Assembly: GCF_001653235.2 (NCBI RefSeq)
Contig: NC_035793.1
Span: 2,170,001 to 2,234,000, forward strand
DNA from: Pochonia chlamydosporia 170
Taxonomy: Eukaryota > Ascomycota > Sordariomycetes > Hypocreales > Clavicipitaceae
Direction of reading: 5' to 3'
DNA length: 64,000 bases
A program made the position numbers and the translations under genes. The notes beneath the pieces were generated by a model, which worked only from the letters and a program-made list of their open reading frames with translations, had not been told where the DNA came from and ran no database searches. Positions 36,284 to 46,879 of the stretch are shown here, one piece after another (positions within the stretch are counted from its first letter, which is position 1; each line of letters begins with the position of its first letter).

Positions 36284-39200
36284 GGTTGCTGAAGATTATG
36301 ATGTGATAGTTTGGTTGCTTTTGGAGGAGAGGAAAGAAAAAGAAACAAGAGTGCCTGCAAGTGGCAGTCGAAAGAGTCCGTGGTAGATATTTCGATAGCG
36401 TAATCCACTGGACGAAATGGAGAGCAATCGAATATTGCAGCCCAAATTCAGGCAGAGTGAGGCCGGTGGCGTGAGTATATGAATGATTGTGCGTTGGTGA
36501 GAAGCAGTGGTTGTTGCGTTGGTAGGTGAGGCTTGTCTCAGCAAGTGTCTGTTGTCCGTTGTCCGTTGTATTAAAAGGAGTGTACAAAGAGCAGTGCAAT
36601 GTAGGAATCACCAGGAGTATCCCAATCCACGCCACGAGGAATTACTTGGAGTAGTTTTTTTTTTTTTTGCAGAGCCAAGAAACGAGTGAAAGCGCACAGA
36701 GTGCAGGGGGGTTGAGAGAGTGATAAAGGACTTCAGGAGCAAGAGAAGAAGAGGAGAGGAGCAGAGCAGAGCAGAGCAGAGTACGGAGAAGAACAAGAGG
36801 AGATCAAGTGAGTGAGTGGAGGAAGGCGAACTTGGGCGAGGTGGATTGGACTGGGGATAGATTTGGTTGGGCTAATTGGTCAAGGTCTGGTTAAGGCCCG
36901 GTCAAGCGAGGTCTGGTTCAATTGTTGCATGCAGCCAGGCCAATGGATATCAATTGGCAAATCGACCAGACCAGACCAGGGTCAAGGAAGGCAGGGGTCA
37001 ATTGGCACTGGGCTGTTGGCGAAAGCAACCTTGTAACCTGCACCGCACCTGTCACGAACATTGTTGGCCTCGACAAGTCTGACAGAGCTTCGTACTGTAC
37101 ATACGGATTACATCTTCTCGAATCACGAGACACGCTCAAAGGATTGAGCCATCATTGCGCTGCACTGCACAGCACTTGTCATCATTTATTCAGTAATGAT
37201 CTGCGTCCTGTGCTCTATCCGTCCAGGTCAACAAACCACACCTTGTTCAGTCTCACAACCATTTTTCCCACTGCACCACGCCGAGCGAATAAAGACAAGT
37301 ACGTACAGGTATTTGTATTACCTGCCACCGCGCCATCCCTGTTCCCCTGGAGTGGTTCCTGGACGGAGGCTTGATCCATCCACCCACCAACGAGCGCTAA
37401 CGGACAAAGGCCCCAGAGCAACATGGCATGGCTGACAAGGTGCATGGCTAGTATCGTTGGAGGAGTCAGTTACGGCCAGGGTGAGACCATGCCCAGAAGT
37501 TCACCACGAAGCTTGTTCAAGCCGGCGACCCTCGGTCAGCGAACAGCGAACCCTCCAAGGTCCATGTTCAACCAGCAAAAACTGGACATCACCCCGGCTT
37601 CATCTTGTCTGGAGGACAGACAGAGGACAGGCAGGCAGGCTCTGGCTTGATCCTCTATCTTGGTCCATCATGGTGCAATCCACTTCAGCAAAAAAACACG
37701 AGCAGTTGGGGGTCGGCCGGGCTGGCCCTGTTTGCGCCAAACCAATAGTTATTCCAGCGCTTTGGCTGGCCAGCTTCGATTTGGGGACCTTGTGAACTAT
37801 CCCCGTCCCTCCATCTTTCTCTGTGGCTGCCACTCTTTTGCTCGTCTGCATTTGTTTTGCACTTATTAACCATTGCCTTTGCAGCATTGACGGCTATGGT
37901 GGCTGCAGCATTGGCGCACAATGGGCTGGTGTGAATTACTCGCAGCCTGTGGACCTGATTCTGCCATAATTGCACTGACGAAAGCTCTTCGCCACTGTGT
38001 TCGACATGGAAAGCGGAAAGAGGCTCTCGGTTGTGCAACGGTTTAATGTTGTCGTCTTTGGTGAGAATTGCTGCCGTTATTAGATCGCCGAATCGACAGC
38101 AAAAGCTCAAAGTCTGTGCGTTGATGATACGGATGGTGACAGCCATGACGGCTATGGCTTGGCTTGTGTTGATGATGTCTGATTTATTTGCTTTAGGTCT
38201 TCATTAGGAGTACCGTGCGCAGGACAATGGCTCAGAACCAAAACTGACTCTGAGCGTCCCGAGTTCTCCGCCACCTGCACTCACCCGACTTGCCATGCCA
38301 AACAAAGCAAAACTATCAGCTCGGTAACCTAACTCATTGGCGGTTACGGTGCGACTGAAGATTCACCAGATAGTTCGAACCAGAGATCGATGCTTTCGCC
38401 ACTTCGGGGGTCGCTTGTGTTGACAACGGCCGTTCCAGCAAATTACCTAACATTGTCTCTAATCTCCCGCTGCTACATCACATCTCAAATCTTATAGCCG
38501 ACGTCCGCAATTTACCTCAGCTCACTCTGGTGTTGTCCTCTTTTTCCACGTCTTTCATATCCCTTGGCCCTCGTAATGGCGTATTCAAGACAGGTCAGCA
38601 CCCAGACAAGCTCAACATTCACACTCTGCTGGAACAACGCTTGCCCCAGGAGTTCGGGTCTGCAGAGAGGGGCAGATGAGCGAGTTGTTGGCAAGGTGGT
38701 AAGGTGGTCCTGCACAATGGTCCAACTTGACCCATCTTGGAAACGGCGGCGTCACCCCCTGCATATCACTTCTGCATGGCAGCCACCTTACCCACACTTC
38801 GTCAGCTTGTTGTAGCCCATTCACCCACTTTAATCAAGATTCTGGAACGATTAACCGCTTGCTTTTTATCCGATCCGCTGGATGGCAAGTTCGCACGACA
38901 TTCAAGCCAACTTGCATATCAGTTTGCACAGCCTCCGGGCCATGGATTCACGGACAATCATGAAGTACCAGCCTTTCGTCCCCTCTCCTGTCCCGGTAGC
39001 AAACAGAAAGTGTGACTGGGGCATATGAAGGTACAGCAGCTTGTAGCAAGGTATGTATCTCCGACATGAGACTTGCGCTTCGTGAGGACAGGGAACAGTG
39101 AGCGTAAAATGATCCCAAAAACGATCGGGATAAAGGAAAGTGAGCAAAACAAGAGCCTATGTCTCCCTGCCACCAGCAAACCGAGAACAGCAAGAAAGAG

Positions 39201-39942
39201 TCTGGTGGAAATGAATTCACTTTGACTGCTCTTTCCTTTGGCAACTACAGCAAAATTGTCACATCTTCGCCTCCGAACCATCCAACCTTGATTCAGGTAG
39301 CTACTATGCCTAGAAGTTTGGTTGTTAAAGGAGAAAGTGGAAGCGTCGTCGGCGGGCTGTACTCAAAGGTCAATATCCCTGGGGCGTCGTGTGCTGCCTT
39401 TTCAAGTTCCATTATGTAGAGATGTCGAAAGCAAAACTTCGTGACACCGTGGTAAATCGTCACCACGGTACTTGAACAACAATCAGGACATTGGGACGTA
39501 GAGCCGGGGTTGCGCCATCTTCCTGAACACACAGATCCACGATGCTCACCTTCCTCACTTGAAGTACTTCGTAAGAGCAGTTCACGGGAACCAATGGGAG
39601 GATCAAAAGTAGCGACCTGGCTTGATTCAACCGAAGTAGACGAGGAAGTCACGCAAAAGGTTTTGGACAAGATTGATCATTACCTATTTGTTCCTAACTG
39701 TGTACCTAGGTACGCAGCATCTTCATTCCTTCTTGTGGCCGTCGATGTGTGACCACTTGTAACATCTTGTGGCCTCACATCACTTGATAAAAGCCAACGA
39801 ATCTGTCAGCAGTCTGTCACGCATCAAGGAACAGCCATTCCGCTTCATCAACGCTGAAAAGGCCGCTCAAGTCATCCTCACGAAGAAACACCACCTAGAA
39901 GTGTGCTTAGAACCTTGTCGCGAGTCCTACCGTTGAGCCATA
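36284..39942. other. Gene-poor 3.7 kb interval
   Basis: No frame here shows a domain. The minus-strand frame 37685-38146 was the longest considered. Low-complexity items are a T14 run at 36655-36668, AGAGC units at about 36760-36782 and GGCAGGCAGG near 37628-37640. CCAGACCAGACCAG words occur at about 36965-36980. A GTACCTAGGTAC palindrome lies at 39702-39713. The right end is presumably the subtilase promoter. RNA genes cannot be excluded by eye. Confidence 0.5.
36760..36782. repeat. Short AGAGC tandem repeat
   Basis: Four consecutive copies of a 5 bp AGAGC-type unit lie within a longer purine-rich stretch (about 36700-36830). This is a simple-sequence repeat with no coding meaning. Confidence 0.7.
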
Positions 39943-42851
39943 ATGTTGTCACATGTAGTATATTTGTTGCAGGTGGCAACTATTTTATCTGCCTTTGTTG
40001 CAGTTGCAGTCAGTCCACTGCGAGGGCCGCAGTTCACGAACACACAAAGCGGACCGGGCAATGGAATAGTGCAGAAGTACATAATTGAAATTATAGAGGT
40101 ATATATTCACCTTCGATCTGTGCGGTCTCTAGCAAGCTCTAACTGACTTATCAGGGGAGGTCCATCGAGTCCATACCTCAGCTGTTTGACAACCCTGAAG
40201 CTGGTGATCACGAGAAGTTTGACTGTGGCGATATCTTCACGGGGGCAACAATTGCTACGTCAGCCGAAAACATTGATACTATCCTGGACATACCGGGGGT
40301 AGTCAATGTCTGGCCGGTAACAACATTGTCAGTTCCACGGTCCCCTCATATGACAGACGAACTCGACAAGAGCCGCCCAAGAAACTATTCGGTTCATCAC
40401 TGGACTGGAGTGGACAAACTACACGAAGCTGGAATGAGAGGCAAAGGCACCAAGGTTGCAGTTGTAGACACTGGAGTTGACTACTCCCACCGCGCGGTAC
40501 GTCTGAATTAAATACCAACCGGACCTGTCAGACAATTAACTTCTCTAGCTCGGTAGTTGTTTCGGTCCTGAATGCAAGATTGCTGGGGGGTATGATCTTG
40601 TAGGGCCAAAATGTATCATCAGAACATGCTTGCAACAGGTCGAGGACACAATCTAACTATGGCATACGTAGGGGATTCTCGTTCTGAGAGGATTCATCCT
40701 AAAAGGCCCGACCACGATCCCATGGATCATAAAGGGCATGGCACTCATGTTGCTGGAATAATCGCAGGTGAAAATGAATGGCAAGTACCCTCTAATAATC
40801 ATCCACCAAGTACATTGGCGGAAATCACTGACCATCCTCTTCGTAGGTTTACTGGTGTGGCACCTGGATCGGAACTCTTGATTTACAAGGTCTTCTCAGA
40901 CGTATGTAGCACATATCCTCTAGTAAACCACGGCTTACAAGCCACTGTAGGAGCCGTTTCAGTCAGATACAACCGAGGATGTCCTCATACAAGCATTTTG
41001 TGATGCATATAGCGCCGGGGTATAAGTAGCCTTTCTCCTCCTTTAGATCGTACTAACGGTTAGCAGGCAGATGTAATCACAGCCAGTATCAATCGACCTG
41101 GTGGATTTGTTGACAGTCCCTGGGCCTTGGTTGCTAATCGGATTGTTGAACGTGGTGTATTCGTATCTATAGCTGCCGGAAACGATGGTGAGAAAGGTCC
41201 GTTTTACTCGGGAGTAGGATCAAATGGGCAACACGTTCTTTCGGTGGCGGCCATCAATGCAAGCGGTGACCCAATGTTGGCGGATTCAGATTCACAACAT
41301 CGGCCGATTGCCGCTTATTTTACTTCCTGGGGGCCAACAAATGAACTGGTGTTGAAACCAGATATTGGGGCCCCCGGGTATAACATCCTCAGTACGTATC
41401 TTGATCAAGGTTTTGAGACTGACAGTGGTTCATCCATGGCGGCCCCCTATATTGCCGGAATAGCAGCTTTGTATATCGGTCATCACGGTGGTAGAGAGCT
41501 TCACGGCCCGAATTTCGCAAAAGACCTGGCAAAGAGGATTGCTTCGAGTGGCCGCAATGTTGCCTGGAGTACAGGTGTCATTTTCTTCAATGAATCCGCA
41601 CCCCCTTTTCAGGTCGGCACGGGACTTGTCGACGCCTGGAAAGTGTTGCACTATGACACTCAAATATCATTCGAGCCGATCTCACTATTAGACACAGAGC
41701 TGTTCCAGCCCGAGTGGGACATCCAAGTAACGAACAACGGTAACAGAACGGTAAACTATGCCTTCGAGCATGAGTCCCTGCCGGGAGTTGAAATCTATGA
41801 CGGAATCAGTGACATTCGACCTCTTTCTCAACTAGCACCTCTCAGAATAGTACCAGGTGTTTCTCTTCCTCTGAATGCAACTCTTCATTCCGGTCAAACT
41901 AAGACATTCAGGTGAGTCCCTCCCTGTAAATCGACTTTAGCGTACGCTGATAGGATTTTGAAAGAATTAAGTTTGAACTTCCTTCTGACATCAATGACGA
42001 CTTCTTGCCGTTGTATGGTGGAAAGATCTGGATTAATGGTGACAATGATGAGCAGCTATGCATTCCATATGGAGGTAAGTTGATTCATCCTCGTACAAGC
42101 TGGCCAGCTAATAATAGACACAAAAGGCGCGGCGTATGATACAGAGAAGGCATTCGACAGAATGTTCGATGGCGCTCCTGTAATTGATGGGTGGCATGAT
42201 GGCGCCTCGTTTGTCTCCTCCTCGATGCCCGTTCTAGTTCCACTTGTACTGATACCGGTACTGTAGCTGGTCTTTCAACCCGAATAAAACTCCCAGCGAC
42301 TTCGCGGACATATCGAGTCGGCTCAGCTATCCTTGTGTTCACCTTCGGTGGGATGTTCGTCTATGAATCGCTGTGTAAGTGGTGCGTGGTCCTAACTGAT
42401 CTTTTGGCAGATATTCGAAGAGGACTGGGCGGAATCCCAGTGGCAATATCCTCTCAAAATTGGAAAACGACGGTTCGTTGGATCAGCCACCTCGGTACGT
42501 GATTCGGACAAGTTTCTGTGGTTCGATGCTTCGGAGGTCGACATAAATGATACGGTTTCGTTCCCATTGACTCGCATTCCTCGAGGATATCAGCGGTTTT
42601 GGTGGTTTAGCAAACTGTCAAACGGAAGCCAGATTTCTCCTGGTAATTACACGTAAGTTACCTTAACTTCCCCCAAGAAGTCATTTCGACTAACTTATCT
42701 GTTTAGTATGCGAATTGCCGCCTTGCGGCCATATGGTAATCCGAAAATATCTGACCACTGGGATGTGGTTGACCTTGATAAACATGCGATCGAAATACTG
42801 CCGCAAAATGCAACAAACTCGACGTTTTCGAAATTCATGAGCAAGATGTAG
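39943..42851 (+). CDS. Secreted subtilisin-like serine protease (S8), 3' part disrupted or oddly spliced
   Basis: The first exons are 39943-40098, 40155-40496, 40549-40612, 40672-40901, 40963-41019 and 41067-41911. Exons 41965-42074 and 42127 onward follow, and all of these join in frame. A signal peptide (MLSHVVYLLQVATILSAFVAV) leads. The catalytic triad is Asp157 (VVDTGVD), His213 (GHGTHVAG) and Ser406 (GSSMAAP), so the protease domain is intact. From 42127 the frame meets TAG at 42264-42266, giving about 647 residues. Yet 42206-42334 is open in another frame, and 42411-42652 joined to 42707-42851 encodes a plausible C-terminal Fn3-like domain (FEEDWAESQWQYP ... YQRFWWFSKLSNGSQISPGNYTMRIAALRPYG). 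Either an indel breaks the gene or non-standard splicing joins these parts. The protein would be extracellular and degrade host or substrate proteins. Confidence 0.8.
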
Positions 42852-43141
42852 CGGGGGGGTGCTTTGGGGGGGAGATAGGGTCGCAAAATTATGTCGAAGT
42901 ATGCACAATCTCAATAATGTGTTACGACGGAGTATTATTTCTCGTTGTTGCAAGATACTTCTTTCTATAAAATTGGTATCTGCTGGTTCTATTCATAATG
43001 CTATGCCATCATTTTAGACTCTACTGCATTCAATACTAGGCAGAAATGCCGTGATGTACCCTCAATTTTACGCTGCTGGGGCTGCAGCTATACCCTGTTG
43101 GTGTCGTGATAACAAAACACAAGCCGTAAATCATGAGGCGT

Positions 43142-44972
43142 CTACGCCCACTTACCCAAAAAACTCATCAGCACCAAACCGGCTACCAGACCAAATCCTC
43201 CCAGGGTGACGGTGAGCATATCAGCGTCAGCCAGCTCCGCCTTGTGACCATGAGAGCCAGTCATCCAGTCGGCTGCCCACATCTCGACCACACCAGTCCA
43301 GACTAGAATACCGGCAGAAAGGGCATTTAAAGTACCAATGGCAATGATGGTGGACCTGTCATTCCCATTAAACTTTTGTAGAACACCAATGCCGATGGCC
43401 ATTCCAATGGGTGTTACAAACGCGAAGAAAGCGGCGAGACAGAGTTTCTTCTTCATGGACAATGTGGGCTGCCGTTCGAACGACGACAATGAGTCTCTTG
43501 TCTCCTCTGTAGGACTATTCAAGGACTTGTCGGTATCGTGTTCGTTCCCCCTGGTTGATTGAACAGTAGCAGGAGCCAGGAGCTGTACATCGGCGCAATT
43601 TCCAATCGTGGCAATGCGTGTGCCAAGTGCCAAACCCTCGAATACTTGGTGGAAGAGAATGACGATGAACAATTTGATGAAGAAGGAATCTCCTGCGACG
43701 ACCAACGTCAAGCCAATAACTACATTCGTGTTAATATACTGAGAATTTAATCCACAACAAGGTAGTGGGTCCAAGTTTCTTACGCAGGGAATGGAAGAGA
43801 ATACCGCCCTCCATGACCAAAATGCTGACAACTTCAGTGGACAGCAAGGCCTGTGCTTGCTGCTCCCTAGTCAACGAGGAAGAGGACCTGGTTTTTGCGA
43901 GGACGACTCGCTGACCAATGTATTCGATGAGGAAGGAGAGGAAGATTCCGGCCATGAGGATGGCCGAGGTGGTTGCTTCGTAGCCCAGCTCGCCGATGCA
44001 TTTGTTATTGAACATGAGGGAGGCGTGGGTAAAGAGCTGAGAAGGGTTAGTTTGTTGGTCGATTTTGGATATGTCGTAGGGGAATTGGCTTACGTGGATG
44101 AAGGCGGTTGAGATGATTATACCGGTGCCGAATTGTTTGAGGATGGTGAAGACGAGGGACAGCTTTCGGGGCAGGACTCTGTGGAGGAGGATGGGGCCAA
44201 AGACGCCTGATTCAGTTCAGTTAGCGTGTGTTGTGTCTGATAGCTAGACGTAAAGAGGAGATGGAAATTGAAGGACGTACCCAAAGCGCTCGTGGCCATG
44301 ATGACAAAGAGCAAGCCGACTCGTAGGGGCACGTTGTAGTTTCTTGTAGGGGTATCACATTTTGGTTGCGATTCACTCTCGTTTTCTCCCACACAATGTC
44401 TGATGAATGGTTAGCGTATACGAACAAGCAATGGTGTTGGTGTAGATGTCACGTACTCTACACCGGCATGGAAATGACAGTGCTTGTGGCTGTTATCTCC
44501 TGAGTCTTTGGAATCGTGACCATGTTCGTCCCCGTGTTCGTCACCGCCTGACGTAGGGAGTTGAACTTGTACGTCGTCTCCGTTGGGAGCAAGACAGAAC
44601 CTGTTTTCATCTGTAAGCACATACATTGACGTCGAGCAGTCAGGATAGACATACAAATCAGAACCATGATTGTGACATCCTGTGAATTGAGCTGGAATAT
44701 TTGTGGTCTGTGTTGGGGTCGTCTGAACGAGATATTCTGTTTCTCCTGCCAGACAAAATCTGCGACAAAGGTTAATAAGGAGTTAAAAAAAAGGCACATT
44801 CCTGAAGCACATACACTTGCGATACGTGAAGATGGCATGCTGTAACGGCAGTGACTCGTGGTGCTGCCGCGGTGGTAGTTGACGGCGCAGGAGTCTGTCG
44901 CGGGTACATGTAGTTGTTATTTGCTGTCACAGAGCCCAGGAGGGCCAATCCAGCCAACGACGATAGGTACAT
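43142..44972 (-). CDS. ZIP-family zinc transporter with Cys/His-repeat ectodomain
   Basis: Seven exons (44815-44972, 44655-44759, 44457-44600, 44281-44399, 44094-44206, 43784-44036, 43142-43719) with introns of 54-74 bp give 489 residues. A signal peptide (residues 1-17) leads into an ectodomain with three C-H-x-H-x4-[FH]-C motifs at 46-55, 81-90 and 129-138, and an acidic His-rich GDEHGDEHGHD stretch. Eight hydrophobic segments follow, with ZIP signatures: EGGILFHSLLIGLTL in TM4 and FHQVFEGLALG in TM5. A long cytosolic loop lies between TM5 and TM6 in this reading. ZIP proteins bring zinc or iron into the cytosol; the ectodomain resembles a metal trap or sensor. It converges on the subtilase gene, 290 bp away. 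The identity is firm, the metal is inferred. Confidence 0.92.
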
Positions 44973-45450
44973 GACTTCAAATCGGTCAAGCGTGCTGTGA
45001 GTGTGAGATTTTATGAGGGTCTCGCTTGGATTGTTTGGTTGTTTGTCTGAACGGGAAGGGTTTGACTGGCGCGGCGGGCTTAAGTATAAGCGATGTGATG
45101 TGCTGTGTGGGAACGGGAGAATTAAGCTCCCAACTTAAGTTAAGCTTGCGATGGTGTGTCAGAACTCAAAGTCAATGGTGAGTTTGGAATAAAAAGTCAG
45201 TACTGCAGATACAGTGGAATTACTGTAAATGGCATGATATGTACTGTATATGTGAGACAATGGAAGAGAAAACTTGTCATGACCGGCTTGGAGATTTAAT
45301 ACCTAGAGTCTAAATACGATGGAGTTTGAAACGTGAGACCATCATATCCACTTACCAAAGGAAACCCTTCGTGGCATCATCATCGTCCATCGCAATACCC
45401 ATGTTTGCGGGGTTTCTCTTTGTGCACAGCCCAAGATTATCGAGCAGCTC

Positions 45451-45468
45451 AAAAAAAAAAAAAAAAAA
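45451..45468. repeat. Homopolymer A18
   Basis: Eighteen consecutive adenines lie upstream of the ZIP gene. On the transporter's sense strand this is a T-tract about 480 bp before the ATG. It could act as a nucleosome-free poly(dA:dT) element or be a slippage product. Confidence 0.8.
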
Positions 45469-46742
45469 TCCAACGGCCTTGGCTGTGGTGCATAACTGGG
45501 ACAGTCTTCGCCATTGTGTGGTGATGGTGAACCTTGATGGATAGAGAGGGGCGGCAACACCTTGATGGTACGGGCAATCCTTGCTGCCAAGACCAGCTAT
45601 TCAGCGATTTGCATGCGTTGCTAATACTTTGTAACTTGTGGATTGGACATTTATTTCCCAAAGCTGTTGTGTGCTGGTGTGCTGGCAGGCAGGCAGGCTG
45701 AATCGTCGGTACGGAGTACATGGACGTAGGTTGGCTAGTGATGTGCATGATGACGGGCGGCCGATGTTGCCAAGGCTAAATTAACCATAAAGTTGGCCAT
45801 CAAGTCTTTTGACAAGCTTAACCTTGTGGACTTAGTTTGTTCATGTTGGCCGATGGAATAGAGTCAATAGACTAAACATGGCAGCGAGTCAAGTGACGGG
45901 AATAACATGTCGTCGTTGTCGTCGATTTCTGAGTGGCCGGATGTCGATTGAGTCGTAGCGCTCCAGATGTCGTCTCAGAGAGCATCCGCTTGGCCTCATT
46001 TGACGTACTTGTCAATGTAGACGTAAGATTTTGAGTCAGGCCATGTTGAAAACATATTGTCAAGCGTGTATCTGTTGTGCAACGCCCGAGAGGACAAAGT
46101 TCTTCTCGGGGCACGGGATGCCTTGCCTATGCGTGAATTTTCTGTCATTGACACCAAGATTGGACAGAATTGCATGTCTTGTGTATGATTTAGCCGCCCG
46201 TGACTGAAGAATGCAACACGGTAGGTTAAGTTTGTCTTGGGTCAAAATGAGGAGTCCCTCAAGAGTCAAGACGCAGTCTCGCTATTCTTCAAGCTGATGG
46301 CTGTGCCTCTGGATAATGCTACTATTCCATTAGTAAACATTTGGTAAGGTGGTTTGAAGGAAAAGAGAGACGAAGATATCACACGGGCATCACCTATAAA
46401 TCATAGTGAATTTCCATACCAAAATTACCAAGCATGCCCAGCATCTTGTGGTCATCTGGTGTTCCGCAGACACTCGTTCTAGAGGTCGTGGAAAGCACAT
46501 CGGCGGATCGAGCGAATCGCATGAATGACACCACTGCGAGAAAGGATAGATGCACCAATTGATATAATCATGTATTTCAGATATCTATGGTGCAGCCAGA
46601 TGACAACGGTCTCCTTTCCGAGCCAGTTTCTTCCTCGTCCATCACATTATCGTCACATTTGCTGCTGGTCACCATTGGCCACAGTCTGACAGGCTTGGAA
46701 ATTAGTGGGCCGTGACACCACTTTAATTGAACGGCACCAAAA

Positions 46743-46748
46743 ACGCGT
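46743..46748. promoter_or_regulatory. Candidate MluI cell-cycle box upstream of MSH2
   Basis: ACGCGT lies 132 bp before the MSH2 ATG, with a near-match ACGCGA about 25 bp further on. In yeast such boxes bind MBF and give G1/S expression. About sixteen ACGCGT are expected in a 64 kb random sequence, so this single site is weak evidence. Confidence 0.35.
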
Positions 46749-46879
46749 CTCCCCGGTCAGCGATGCCAACGACGCGACTCGGCCTCCACCATCTCGAACG
46801 ACTGCATGCGAGGGGACTTTTTCGATCACTGTTGTTTGGTACAGGGTTTGAAAAGTCGGACAAGAAGTCATCCATCAAC

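Larger units (their letters stand above)
44973..46879. other. Intergenic between ZIP transporter and MSH2
   Basis: These 1.9 kb form a divergent upstream region. The contents are an A18 run at 45451-45468, two ACCTTGATGG words at 45531-45540 and 45559-45568, GGCAGGCAGGCAGG at about 45684-45697 and GTACGGAGTAC at 45709-45719. An ACGCGT lies at 46743-46748. The short frames have no domain. Confidence 0.5.

Noticed and set aside
37685..38146. 153-codon minus-strand frame in the gene-poor interval
   Set aside because: It has no motif, mixed composition and no splice partners.
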